Source of the DNA: an uncultured Acidiphilium sp.
GTDB lineage: Bacteria; Bacillota; Clostridia; Christensenellales; Borkfalkiaceae
Assembly: GCA_902495325.1 (NCBI GenBank)
Contig: CABUWK010000007.1
Span: forward strand, 1 to 64,000
Direction: 5' to 3'
Length of the DNA: 64,000 bases
Position numbers and translations under genes: made by a program. Shown piece by piece: positions 41,313 through 50,442 of the stretch (the stretch's first letter is position 1; the number at the start of each line of letters is the position of its first letter). Under the pieces are notes generated by a model. That model searched no databases. It was given only the letters and a program-made list of their open reading frames with translations, and was not told the DNA's origin.

Positions 41313-43175
41313 TTATTTCCGCTTCAGATATACGAACGAGAGTTTCGGCATAAAAATTCCGATCGAACGGGCTTTCCCGTGAGACGGGATCTTCTCCGTT
41401 TTATAGATTCTCTTTTTCGTTTTTTCCTCGCCGCCGTATTTCTTTTTGTCCGAACGGAAAACCGCTTCGTAGGTACCTTCGCCGATCCCGAGGCGATATT
41501 CCTTGTCCGCCCCGCTGAAACTGACGATCGCCACGATCTCTTCTCCGTTATACCTTCTGATAAATGCGACGATATTATCGTCCTTATCGTCCGCCGCAAG
41601 CCATTCGAAACCGTCCCACCCGTCGTCGTCCCCGTACAAAGCGGGGGTCGACAGATAAAACTTATTGAGGTCGGTATAAAACCGGTCGAGCGCGGCGTGC
41701 AACGGATAGTCCTTCAGGAAAAATTCAAGCCCTTCGCCGTAATCCCATTCTTTGAACTGCCCGAACTCCGCCCCCATAAACATCAGCTTTTTCCCGGGAT
41801 GCGCGAGCATATAACCTGCAAACGCGCGGTCTCCAGCAAATTTATCCGCATATTCCCCGTATTGCTTGTTCAGAAGGGATTTTTTCCCGTGAACGACTTC
41901 GTCGTGCGAAACGGGAAGAATATAATGCTCGGAAAAAGCATACATCATCGAGAAGGTAAGCTTGTTATGATCGTAACGACGGAAATACGGGTCGGTTTCG
42001 ACGTAAGAAAGAACGTCGTTCATCCAGCCCATGTTCCACTTGAAATCGAAACCGAGCCCGCCCTCTTTTACGGGGCGCGTCACATAGGGATACGCGGTCG
42101 ATTCCTCCGCGATCATGATCGCGTCCGGCGTTACTTCGTGCACCGACTCGTTCAGCTTTTTGATAAAGGCGATCGCCTCGAGATTTTTATTGTCTCCGTA
42201 TTGATTGGGCAACCACTCGCCCGGTTTTTTATCGTAATCGAGATAGAGCATCGAAGCGACGGCGTCCACGCGGAGCCCGTCCGCATGGTATACCTCGAAA
42301 AAGAAATTCGCGCTCGAAACAAGGAAAGACTGCACTTCCGTCCTGCCGTAATCGAACCGTCTCGTGCCCCAGCTCTTGTGTTCGATCCGATCCCATCCGT
42401 GATTTTCGTAAAGCGGTCCGCCGTCAAACTCGAACAACCCGAATTTGTCCTTCGGGAAATGGGCGGGCACCCAGTCTATGATCACGCCGATCCCCTCGGC
42501 ATGAAAAGCGTCGATCAGAGCCATGAAATCTTTCGGCGTGCCGAAGCGGGAGGAAACGGCGTAATACCCCGTTACCTGATACCCCCACGACCCGTCGAAG
42601 GGATATTCCGTTACCGGCATCAGTTCCACGAAATTATATCCGTGCGCCTTCACGTAAGGAACGATCTCGTCGATATCCTCGAGATAGGAATCGTAATCTC
42701 CGTTTTCTTTCCGTCGGAAAGAAGCGAGATTGAGCTCGTATATATTCATCGGGCGGTTGTGGATGTTCGTCTTCCCGCGGGCAGCCATATAGGCGCCGTC
42801 CTTCCAGCGGTATCCGGAAAGATCGTACACCTTAGACGCGCTCGCCGGGGGCGTTTCCGCATGAAAAGCGTAAGGATCGGCTTTCAGAACCGTTTTCCCT
42901 TCCGACTTCACGGCGTATTTATAAGCGTCGTACTGTTTAAGCCCGGGAATAAACAGAGAGAATATCTCCCCGTCCTTTTCCCGTTGCATGGGGTGCGAGG
43001 TCTCGTTCCAGCCGTTGAAATCACCGACGACGGAAACGGAAATCGCGGCAGGCGCCCAGACGCGGAACATCACGCCGGCAACGCCGTCGGATTCGGCGAT
43101 ATGCGCGCCGAAATACTCGTAGGCTTTGTAATTCGTTCCCTGATGAAACAGATAAGCGGACAAATCGTCTTTCAT
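41313..43175 (-). CDS. glgB: 1,4-alpha-glucan branching enzyme
   Basis: GlgB introduces alpha-1,6 branches into glycogen (GH13). I start at the ATG ending at 43175 (620 residues, MKDDLSAYLFHQGTN), which has GGAG five bases upstream; the longer open frame runs through the promoter. It has an N-terminal CBM48-like domain (VMFRVWAPAAISVSVVGDFNGW), then the barrel with VIIDWVPAHFPKD, DGLRVDAVASMLYLDY, IMIAEESTAYP and PVSHDEVVHGK, which carry the catalytic residues. It is the first gene of the glycogen operon and has a clear promoter. Confidence 0.95.
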   Translation of the reverse strand: MKDDLSAYLFHQGTNYKAYEYFGAHIAESDGVAGVMFRVWAPAAISVSVVGDFNGWNETSHPMQREKDGEIFSLFIPGLKQYDAYKYAVKSEGKTVLKADPYAFHAETPPASASKVYDLSGYRWKDGAYMAARGKTNIHNRPMNIYELNLASFRRKENGDYDSYLEDIDEIVPYVKAHGYNFVELMPVTEYPFDGSWGYQVTGYYAVSSRFGTPKDFMALIDAFHAEGIGVIIDWVPAHFPKDKFGLFEFDGGPLYENHGWDRIEHKSWGTRRFDYGRTEVQSFLVSSANFFFEVYHADGLRVDAVASMLYLDYDKKPGEWLPNQYGDNKNLEAIAFIKKLNESVHEVTPDAIMIAEESTAYPYVTRPVKEGGLGFDFKWNMGWMNDVLSYVETDPYFRRYDHNKLTFSMMYAFSEHYILPVSHDEVVHGKKSLLNKQYGEYADKFAGDRAFAGYMLAHPGKKLMFMGAEFGQFKEWDYGEGLEFFLKDYPLHAALDRFYTDLNKFYLSTPALYGDDDGWDGFEWLAADDKDDNIVAFIRRYNGEEIVAIVSFSGADKEYRLGIGEGTYEAVFRSDKKKYGGEEKTKKRIYKTEKIPSHGKARSIGIFMPKLSFVYLKRK

Positions 43176-43263
43176 GTTTTCTCCGCGGAACCGCCCGCGC
43201 GGGTCGCACAGAAGAACCGACCCGGCGAAATAAGCGATTCCGCCTTGTGTTTTTATCGGTTCT

Positions 43264-43292
43264 ATTATACACCATTTCCCTTCTTTTTTCAA
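43264..43292 (-). promoter_or_regulatory. Sigma-A promoter of the glycogen operon
   Basis: TTGAAA (43287-43292), 17-base spacer, TATAAT (43264-43269) on the minus strand. It lies about 35 bases past the pgi terminator and about 88 bases before the glgB ATG. Confidence 0.88.
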
Positions 43293-43324
43293 TAGAAAAG
43301 GGAAAAATTACCCGAGAATTTCAC

Positions 43325-43360
43325 AAAAAAAGAGAGAAAATTTTCCCTTTTCTCTCTTTT
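43325..43360 (-). terminator. Terminator after pgi
   Basis: AAAAGAGAGAAAA (43328-43340) pairs perfectly with TTTTCTCTCTTTT (43348-43360) around TTTTCCC, and the T-run continues on the minus strand. It ends the lepB-to-pgi block, seven bases after the pgi stop. Confidence 0.85.
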
Positions 43361-43366
43361 GCGATT

Positions 43367-44806
43367 TTATTCAACGATATAGGCTTCTTTTTTCGCGGGC
43401 GCCGCGTCGAGCTCCGCTTTTTTCTCTTCGTAACCCTTTCTGCCGAGAAGAGCATACGTGGCATTTTTACCGTTTTCGACCCCCGGCTGATTATACGTGT
43501 TCACATGAAGCATTTCGCCCGCGAACGCCGTTTCCATTTCGAAATAATAGATCAGTTCGCCGATCGTGAACGCGTTGATCTCGGGAAGAACGATCGTGTG
43601 GTTCAGTCTCCCCTTTACGGTGAGCGCATATTCCGTCGCCCTTCTTTCGGCGTCGATCAGTTCGTTCATCGTGTGCCCGCAAAGGAAATGAACGTCCGGG
43701 ATCTCTTCGCAACCTTCGGAAATAACCACTTCTTTGCGGTAATTTCCCACGGCGAGGAAGGTAACGACTTTATCGAACGGACCTTCGGTATAAAGCTGAA
43801 CCTGGCTGTGCTGGTCGGTCACGCCGAGAGATTTTACGGGCGTCTGTCCGGCATACACGTAATTGCCGTCGTTATCGACTTCTTTTCCGAGGCTCTCCGC
43901 CCAGATCTGGCAATACCAGTCGGCAAAATATTTCAGCCCGTCGCTATAAGGCATCATAACGGAAATATTCTTACCTTTTTTCATTGCCGCGACCTGCAAC
44001 GCCGCATTGATGAGCGCGGGGTTCTTCGTCATGGTGCGGTTTTTGCAGATCTTGTCCGTATAAGCCGCCCCCGCGAGCATTTCGGCGATATCAATTCCGA
44101 GAACCGCCGCAGGAAGAAGCCCGACGGGGCTGAGTTCGGAAAACCTGCCGCCCACGCCGTCCGGAATGGTAAACGTTTTGAATCCTTCCTTCCGGGCAAG
44201 CCTGATCAGGTTACCTTTTGCGGAAGAAGTGGTCGCAATGACGTGCTCGCTCGCCTTATCGCCGAGTTTCTGTTTCAGCAGATCGTAAATAATGAGATAC
44301 TGCGTCATCGTTTCGGACGTCGCGCCGCTCTTCGTGATCACGTTGAAAACCGTTTCCGCGGGATCGATCACGTCGAGCAGAGCCGCCATTCTCTCGGGAT
44401 CCACATTGTCTTCCACATAGAATTTCGGACCCTTTCTCACTTTAGCGGGAAGATCGTTGTAATGCAGGTGGCAAAGCGCCTGGAATACCGCGATGGGACC
44501 GAGCGCCGAACCACCGATGCCGAGCACGACGAAATTTTTTGCGCTTTTGCGGATCGCTTTCGCCGTGGCGTTGATGTCCGCCACGATCTCCGCCTGATTG
44601 AACGGAAGATCCATCCATCCGAGCCAGCCCTGCCCGCGCGCGTTCTGCACTTTATCGAACGCGTCGAGAGCGGACGCTTTCATCTGCGAAAGATCTTTTG
44701 CGGTAAATCCCTCTTTTTCTCCGACGAATTCCGCCATCATGTTATTGTAATCGAGTCTGAGCGCCATGGACTTTTTCCACGCGCCGTTGTTGTATCTCTT
44801 TGCCAT
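43367..44806 (-). CDS. pgi: Glucose-6-phosphate isomerase
   Basis: Pgi interconverts glucose 6-phosphate and fructose 6-phosphate. The 479-residue protein has GIGGSALGP (near 99), ITKSGATSETMTQ (near 159) and the PGI signature DGVGGRFSELSPVGLLPAA (about 215-233). AAGGAG precedes the ATG. It lies between a sugar isomerase-like gene and the glycogen operon promoter; the metabolic link to glycogen is obvious, but the two blocks are separated by a terminator. Confidence 0.96.
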   Translation of the reverse strand: MAKRYNNGAWKKSMALRLDYNNMMAEFVGEKEGFTAKDLSQMKASALDAFDKVQNARGQGWLGWMDLPFNQAEIVADINATAKAIRKSAKNFVVLGIGGSALGPIAVFQALCHLHYNDLPAKVRKGPKFYVEDNVDPERMAALLDVIDPAETVFNVITKSGATSETMTQYLIIYDLLKQKLGDKASEHVIATTSSAKGNLIRLARKEGFKTFTIPDGVGGRFSELSPVGLLPAAVLGIDIAEMLAGAAYTDKICKNRTMTKNPALINAALQVAAMKKGKNISVMMPYSDGLKYFADWYCQIWAESLGKEVDNDGNYVYAGQTPVKSLGVTDQHSQVQLYTEGPFDKVVTFLAVGNYRKEVVISEGCEEIPDVHFLCGHTMNELIDAERRATEYALTVKGRLNHTIVLPEINAFTIGELIYYFEMETAFAGEMLHVNTYNQPGVENGKNATYALLGRKGYEEKKAELDAAPAKKEAYIVE

Positions 44807-44880
44807 ATTTATTTATCTCCTTCGGCTTGCCTTAGCCTGCCGCATGATCGCGGCTGTATTCGCGGCGAAACGGTTTCGTT

Positions 44881-45675
44881 TCAACCGAAAATTTTCTTTT
44901 TCAGATCTCTTAAATAAGCGAGACTTTCCGTAAATTCGGAAACGTCTCCGTAATCGTTGGTGTAAACCTCGATCAGCATGTCTCCCGAAAAACCGACGTC
45001 GCTCAGTTTCCCGAACAGTTTTTCGAAATCGAACGTTCCCCTGCCCGGAAGTCGGATCTTTCCGTTTACGTCCACGTCGGAAAGATGAACGGTGTCGATG
45101 CAGCCCGCCATGTCTTCAAGATATTCTTCGTACGGATATCCGCTCAGCCTTGCCTGCTTCACGTCGAATACGGCGTGAAGACCGGGTGCGTATTTTTTTA
45201 CTTCGCGGAAAAATCCGGGGTGATTGTAATACGCCCAGTCCACGTTTTCGAGACAAAGGCGGATGCCGTAACCTTCCGCAAGATCGCAAAGGGCTTGCAG
45301 TCGTCTGCCGATCGATTCGAAATCGTCGTAATTCAGGTTGCGCTTGATGCGCGCCTTTCCGTGCATCGTATAGTCGGTCGCCCCGAGAAGTTTTCCGACC
45401 GAAAGCACGCTTTTAAACCATTCTTCCGCATCTTCCCGCCCGCGCGGGTTGACGGAAAACAGTTCCGGCTCGAAATTCAACGTAAGCGTGTGTAAAGAAT
45501 GCACGCGAAGATCCCCGAGCCTGCTTTTTAACAGTTCTCCGTATTCCGGCTTATATTCGCGGAAAGTTTCGAGAAACACCTCGCACACGCGGGCATCCAA
45601 CCGGTTCAGCGTTAAAAGAGCGTCTTCGTTATACTGCCGCATGAAAAGAGATGCGGTCGAAATTCCGATTTCCAT
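44881..45675 (-). CDS. Sugar phosphate isomerase/epimerase (AP-endonuclease-2-like TIM barrel)
   Basis: A 264-residue protein of the xylose-isomerase-like TIM barrel family. Characteristic pieces are an N-terminal EIGISTASLFMRQ, DLRVHSLHTLTLNFEPEL, GIRLCLENVDWAYYN (metal-ligand Glu in LENV), HAVFDVKQAR and a C-terminal DMLIEVYTNDY. These would bind a divalent metal in the barrel. The substrate cannot be deduced; the family contains isomerases and epimerases as well as endonuclease IV. It lies three bases after clpC and before pgi. Confidence 0.82.
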   Translation of the reverse strand: MEIGISTASLFMRQYNEDALLTLNRLDARVCEVFLETFREYKPEYGELLKSRLGDLRVHSLHTLTLNFEPELFSVNPRGREDAEEWFKSVLSVGKLLGATDYTMHGKARIKRNLNYDDFESIGRRLQALCDLAEGYGIRLCLENVDWAYYNHPGFFREVKKYAPGLHAVFDVKQARLSGYPYEEYLEDMAGCIDTVHLSDVDVNGKIRLPGRGTFDFEKLFGKLSDVGFSGDMLIEVYTNDYGDVSEFTESLAYLRDLKKKIFG

Positions 45676-45677
45676 TT

Positions 45678-48122
45678 TTATTTTTTGATATACCCGATTT
45701 TTCCGTTGTCCGCATACACGGTGATCGTATCTCCGCCGGCGATCCTGCCCGAGATGATCTCTTCGGACAGCATGTCCTCGATATCCCGCTGGATGGCACG
45801 GCGAAGCGGTCTTGCGCCGTATACTTCGTCGTAACCGTCGTTTAAAACCACGTCTTCCGCACTGGCGGCAATCGTGAGATAAATGTTCTGTTCGAGAAGG
45901 CGTTTTTTCAGCTTTTCGAGCAGAATGTCCGCAATGCGGGAACAGTCTTCCCGGGAGAGTTTGCGGAAAACGATAATGTCGTCCAGACGGTTTAAAAATT
46001 CGGGCGAAAACTTCTTTTTCAACGCCTCGTAGATCGTGTCTTTCAGCTCGTCGTCTTCCTCGTCGTCCGGGGCAAACCCGAAGGACGGTTTCTGATTCAC
46101 GAGAGACGCCCCCACGTTGGACGTTAAAATGATGATCGTGTTTTTAAAGTTTACAAGTTTCCCCTTGTTGTCCGTAAGCCGACCTTCGTCGAGGATCTGC
46201 AACATCAGATTGAAGATCTCGGGATCGGCTTTTTCGATCTCGTCAAACAGCACGACGGAATATGGTTTTCTCCGCACGCGGTCGGTCAGCTGTCCCGCCT
46301 CTTCGTACCCCACGTATCCCGGGGGCGCGCCGACAAGTTTCGACACGGAATTTTTATCCATGTATTCGCTCATGTCGATGCGGATCAGATTGTCCAGGTC
46401 GCCGAACACGACGTTCGCAAGGGCTTTCGACAGCTCCGTTTTTCCGACGCCCGTCGGTCCTACAAAGATAAACGAACCGATCGGTCTGTTCGGATCCTTG
46501 ATACACGCCCGCGCCCGCTTGATCGCCCGCGCAACGGCGGAAACGGCGGCGTCCTGCCCGATCACCCGTTCTCTCAGGTCGTCCTCGAGGTCGGCGAGTT
46601 TCTGCATTTCGTCTCCCCCGATCTTCGTCAGAGGGATCTTCGTCCATTCGGAAACGACTTCCGCAACTTCTTTTTCGCCGATCGACGGCGTGGAAGAACT
46701 GCGCGCTTCCAGCATGCGATCCTCGATCTCGTCGAGTTCGTCGTTGATTCTGAATATCTTTTCGTTGAGTTCGTCCACAGACTTCGAATCGCCGATCGAG
46801 CGGAGGTAATTTCTCTCCTGAATGAGGGAACGTTGTTCGTTCTTCTTTTCGGAATACACCTGCGGCGTGTAGCAAAACTTCAGTTTTGCTTTCGCGGCGG
46901 CTTCGTCGATGATGTCGATGGCTTTATCGGGAAGATTTCTGTCCGTGATATAGCGGTCGGACAGCGTGACGGCGGCGCGGATCGCCTCGTCCGTAATAAT
47001 TACTTTGTGATGAGCTTCGTATTTATCCTTGACGCCCTTTAAAATGGCGATCGCGCTTTCCGTATCCGGCGCCTCTACCAGAATGGGCTGAAAACGCCGT
47101 TCGAGCGCGGGATCCGTTTCGATATATTTGCGGTATTCGTCGAGCGTGGTCGCGCCGATCGTCTGGATCTCGCCGCGGGCAAGCATCGGCTTTAACATCT
47201 CGGCGATATCGAGACTGCTGTCTCCCGTACTGCCCGCACCCATGATATTGTGGATCTCGTCGATAAAAAGAATGATGTTTCCTTCTTTCACGACGTAATC
47301 GATGGCATTTTTGAACCTTTCTTCAAACTCTCCGCGGTATTTCGAACCGGCGAGAAGCCCGGAAAGATCGAGAGAAAAAATGATCTTATCCCTTAAAGTT
47401 TCGGGAACGCTTCCCTTTACGATCTCTAAGGCAAGCCCTTCCACGACCGCGCTTTTGCCGACGCCCGGTTCGCCTACGAGTACGGGACTGTTTTTCGTCC
47501 TTCGCGATAACGACTGGATGATCCTTTCGATCTCTTTCGATCTTCCGATCACGGGATCGAGCCTTCCCTCTCTCGCTTTTTTCGTCAGATCGTACCCGAA
47601 TTTCGAAATCGGGCTGTCGTCCGAAATGCTCGGCGAAGGATATTCCTCTTTCGCGTCGCCGGGATGAAGATCTTCGTTGCCCGCGGTAGTCGTTTCGATA
47701 AATACCTTATCCGAAACTTCCGCCTGCAAACCGTCGAAATCGATCGCCATTTTACGGAGAATGTTCGTCGCCTGGCAGTCCCTCGTTCTTAAAATGGCAA
47801 GGAGAAGATGTTCCGTCGAGACGTACCCGACCTTCGCCGAATACGCGATGGTTTCCGCCTCGTTGATCACGCTTTTCGCCCTCGGGGTGAAATCGCCGAG
47901 GACGTAATTCGTCGCGAACGTTTTTTGCAGATAGGGGAAATAGTTGGAACGGTTGACCGAAAATTTCTGCAGGCATTTGCACGCCTCGCAGTTCGGAAGG
48001 CTCAGCAGCCCGTACATGACTTCTTCCGTTCCCACATAATCAAGTTTGAATTTCCGGGAGACCACCTGGGCGTTCTGGATCGCCTGATAAAGTCCTCTCG
48101 TATACTTAACGTTATTATCCAT
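45678..48122 (-). CDS. clpC: ATP-dependent Clp protease ATP-binding subunit ClpC
   Basis: ClpC is an AAA+ unfoldase that feeds substrates to ClpP. The 814-residue product has the Clp N-domain (1-145), AAA-1 with Walker A GEPGVGKS at 217-224, a short ClpC-type middle domain with coiled coil at about 420-470, and AAA-2 with GPTGVGKT at 555-562. The length and short middle domain favour ClpC over ClpB. The companion ctsR-mcsA-mcsB genes usually upstream are not here: galU precedes it. Confidence 0.93.
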   Translation of the reverse strand: MDNNVKYTRGLYQAIQNAQVVSRKFKLDYVGTEEVMYGLLSLPNCEACKCLQKFSVNRSNYFPYLQKTFATNYVLGDFTPRAKSVINEAETIAYSAKVGYVSTEHLLLAILRTRDCQATNILRKMAIDFDGLQAEVSDKVFIETTTAGNEDLHPGDAKEEYPSPSISDDSPISKFGYDLTKKAREGRLDPVIGRSKEIERIIQSLSRRTKNSPVLVGEPGVGKSAVVEGLALEIVKGSVPETLRDKIIFSLDLSGLLAGSKYRGEFEERFKNAIDYVVKEGNIILFIDEIHNIMGAGSTGDSSLDIAEMLKPMLARGEIQTIGATTLDEYRKYIETDPALERRFQPILVEAPDTESAIAILKGVKDKYEAHHKVIITDEAIRAAVTLSDRYITDRNLPDKAIDIIDEAAAKAKLKFCYTPQVYSEKKNEQRSLIQERNYLRSIGDSKSVDELNEKIFRINDELDEIEDRMLEARSSSTPSIGEKEVAEVVSEWTKIPLTKIGGDEMQKLADLEDDLRERVIGQDAAVSAVARAIKRARACIKDPNRPIGSFIFVGPTGVGKTELSKALANVVFGDLDNLIRIDMSEYMDKNSVSKLVGAPPGYVGYEEAGQLTDRVRRKPYSVVLFDEIEKADPEIFNLMLQILDEGRLTDNKGKLVNFKNTIIILTSNVGASLVNQKPSFGFAPDDEEDDELKDTIYEALKKKFSPEFLNRLDDIIVFRKLSREDCSRIADILLEKLKKRLLEQNIYLTIAASAEDVVLNDGYDEVYGARPLRRAIQRDIEDMLSEEIISGRIAGGDTITVYADNGKIGYIKK

Positions 48123-48199
48123 ATTTCACAATATTGAGGAGAAACGCCGGCGGGTTTTCGCCCGCCGTCCGACCTTCGCGTCCGCAACTTTTATAAAGC

Positions 48200-49078
48200 T
48201 CAGTCCGCGATCAGTTCTTTCAGGTATTCTTTCAGTTTGCCGCCGAGTTCTTCGTCTCTTAAACCGTATTCGATGTTTGCTTTCAGGTAACCGAGACGGT
48301 CGCCCATGTCGTAACGGGTCCCTTCGAACACATATGCGAGCGCACCGGTCTGTCTCGACTGGATATCGAGAGCGTCGGTAAACTGATATTCCCCGTTCGC
48401 GCCCGTTTTCAGCCCGCGGATGATATCGAAAATATCGGGGGAACATACGTATCTTCCGAGGGGCGCAAGATCGCTCTTCGCCTCTTCCCTCTTCGGTTTT
48501 TCCGTCACTTTCGTCATACGGAAAACGTTGTCCTCTTCCACTTTATCGTATTCGATGGATGCGTATTTGGAGATCACGTCCATACTCACGCGCTTGCAAC
48601 CGATCACCGTTTTGCCGTATTTCTCATAGACGTCGCACAGCTGACCGATAACCGGTCTGCCGGCATTGTACATCACGTCGTCTCCGAAGAGCACGGCAAA
48701 GGGTTCGCCCGCCGCAAATTCTTCCGCAAGCCCGATCGCGCTCGCCGTGCCGTTCTGTTCCGTCTGGATCTTGAAGGTGAAATTCGCCATCGTTTCGGGA
48801 TATCTGATTTCTTTCAAGTAATCGAGTTTTCCTTTTTCGGTCAGCATTTTTTCAAGCTCCGGCGCGGGAAGAAAATGGCTTTCCAGCACGTCCTTTTTGT
48901 AGCCTACGATAAACAGGATGTCGGTAATGCCGCTTTTCACCACTTCTTCGGAAATGATCTGCAAAGCCGGCTTATTAAGGATGGGAAGAAGCGGCTTCGG
49001 AACGGCTTTGGTGAAAGGTAAAAATCTCGTGCCGTAACCCGCCACGGGAATGACTGCTTTTTTGATTTTCTGATTCAT
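48200..49078 (-). CDS. galU: UTP-glucose-1-phosphate uridylyltransferase
   Basis: GalU makes UDP-glucose for envelope glycans. The 292-residue protein has VAGYGTRFLPFTKAVPKPLLPI-type signature (quoted as GYGTRFLPFTKAVPKPLL), the DILFIVGYKKDVLESHF stretch, and GEPFAVLFGDDVMY with the metal-binding Asp. It sits between upp and clpC on the same strand. AAGGGG lies upstream of the ATG. It competes with GlgC for glucose 1-phosphate. Confidence 0.95.
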   Translation of the reverse strand: MNQKIKKAVIPVAGYGTRFLPFTKAVPKPLLPILNKPALQIISEEVVKSGITDILFIVGYKKDVLESHFLPAPELEKMLTEKGKLDYLKEIRYPETMANFTFKIQTEQNGTASAIGLAEEFAAGEPFAVLFGDDVMYNAGRPVIGQLCDVYEKYGKTVIGCKRVSMDVISKYASIEYDKVEEDNVFRMTKVTEKPKREEAKSDLAPLGRYVCSPDIFDIIRGLKTGANGEYQFTDALDIQSRQTGALAYVFEGTRYDMGDRLGYLKANIEYGLRDEELGGKLKEYLKELIAD

Positions 49079-49141
49079 ATTATTTGCCCCTTAGGATGAA
49101 TTTTCTTGTGTGTTATCCGTAATGGAACGGATGATGTCCGG

Positions 49142-49771
49142 TTACTTCGTGCCGAACAATCTGTCGCCGGCGTCACCGAGCCCGGGAACGATATAGGCGT
49201 TTTCGTTGAGTTTTTCGTCCAGAGCCGCCACGTAGATATCGACGTCCGGATGAGCCGCCATAACCGCCTTAACCCCTTCCGGCGCCGCGATCAGGTTCAT
49301 CAGCTTGATGTCCTTGCATCCGCGGTCCTTCAGAAAACGGATCGCCGCTACCGCGCTGCCGCCCGTCGCGAGCATCGGATCTACCACGATGATCGTTCTC
49401 TGATCGGCATCCACGGGAAGCTTGCAGTAATATTCGACCGGTTTATGGGTGTTCGGATCGCGATACAACCCGATATGCCCCACTTTCGCATTGGGAACGA
49501 GGGTCAGAATGCCGTTCACCATGCCGAGCCCCGCGCGAAGAATGGGAACGACCCCGATGCTTCTCCCCGCGACGAAATTGGCTTTCGTACGGCAGATGGG
49601 CGTTTCGATCTCCTCTTCTTTCAAAGGAAGATCTCTCGTGACTTCGTATGCCATAAGAAGAGAGATCTCTTCCGCAAGCGCTCTGAAATCTTTCGTGCTT
49701 GTCGTCGTCATTCTCATCATAGACACTTTGTGCTGAATGAGAGGATGATTCAATACATGTAAGTTTCCCAT
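49142..49771 (-). CDS. upp: Uracil phosphoribosyltransferase
   Basis: Upp salvages uracil with PRPP to make UMP. The 209-residue product has the PRPP-binding segment IIVVDPMLATGGSAVAAI, the LRAGLGMVNGILTLVP stretch, and the C-terminal YIVPGLGDAGDRLFGT, which are all diagnostic. AAAGGAG is placed seven bases before the ATG. It follows rpiB, as in many Firmicutes. Confidence 0.96.
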   Translation of the reverse strand: MGNLHVLNHPLIQHKVSMMRMTTTSTKDFRALAEEISLLMAYEVTRDLPLKEEEIETPICRTKANFVAGRSIGVVPILRAGLGMVNGILTLVPNAKVGHIGLYRDPNTHKPVEYYCKLPVDADQRTIIVVDPMLATGGSAVAAIRFLKDRGCKDIKLMNLIAAPEGVKAVMAAHPDVDIYVAALDEKLNENAYIVPGLGDAGDRLFGTK

Positions 49772-49861
49772 AATAAACTCCTTTGTTTTCCTTATATGTC
49801 ATGCCGGATCCGGAAAAACGGAACCGTTATTGAAACCGGGTAAAAATCGTTTCTGCCGCGG

Positions 49862-49882
49862 CGGGATCCGGAACGGATCCCG
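49862..49882 (-). other. Stem-loop after rpiB
   Basis: CGGGATCCG (49862-49870) pairs perfectly with CGGATCCCG (49874-49882) around GAA, 14 bases past the rpiB stop. The nearest T-run on the minus strand lies about 16 bases further, so it is at best a weak terminator between rpiB and upp. Confidence 0.5.
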
Positions 49883-49896
49883 AAGTGCGCGGCGTT

Positions 49897-50352
49897 TTAC
49901 TTCCGCACGGAATATTTTTCTTCCGTTTCGGTGATCTTCGCGATCCTTGCAAGGTGTCTGCCGCCCTCGAACGGGGTATTCAGAAACGCTTTCACGATAT
50001 CGAGAAAAACACCCGGTCCCGTGATTCTTTCCCCGCAGGCGAGAACGTTCGCATTATTGTGCATTCTCGTGGCGCGCGCGGAAAACTCGTCCGTGCAATG
50101 CGCGCAGCGGATCCCTGGCACTTTGTTCGCGACGATACTCATACCGATTCCCGTTCCGCAGATCAGAATGCCGAAATCGTAATTTCCCGCGGCGACCTCT
50201 TCCGCCACTTTCGCACCGTATTCCGCATAGTTGCAGGATTCTTCCGTTTTGGTTCCGAAATCGGTATATCCGATCCCGTTTTTTTCCAGGTAATCGATCA
50301 GCAGGGGTTTCAGGTGGATCCCCGCGTGATCGCATCCGACAGCGATTTTCAT
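49897..50352 (-). CDS. rpiB: Ribose 5-phosphate isomerase B
   Basis: RpiB interconverts ribose 5-phosphate and ribulose 5-phosphate. I start at the ATG ending at 50352 (151 residues, MKIAVGCDHAGIHLK), preceded by GAGGAG at ideal spacing; the longer frame is not supported. The catalytic cysteine lies in LICGTGIGMS, and HNNANVLACGERITG is the family motif. It sits between the Sua5-type gene and upp, a common Firmicute order. Confidence 0.95.
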   Translation of the reverse strand: MKIAVGCDHAGIHLKPLLIDYLEKNGIGYTDFGTKTEESCNYAEYGAKVAEEVAAGNYDFGILICGTGIGMSIVANKVPGIRCAHCTDEFSARATRMHNNANVLACGERITGPGVFLDIVKAFLNTPFEGGRHLARIAKITETEEKYSVRK

Positions 50353-50442
50353 TTTATTCTCCTCGCGCCGTGCGGGAAAAACCGCACCGCGCATAAAACT
50401 TTTCAAAATCCGTTATTTTATCTTTATTTTTATAAACTTTAT

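Noticed and set aside
41379..44917. Two very long plus-strand frames (638 and 556 codons) opposite glgB and pgi
   Set aside because: They are exact antisense shadows of glgB and pgi, without ribosome binding sites or recognisable motifs. Such frames arise because the genes rarely use codons that read as stops on the other strand.
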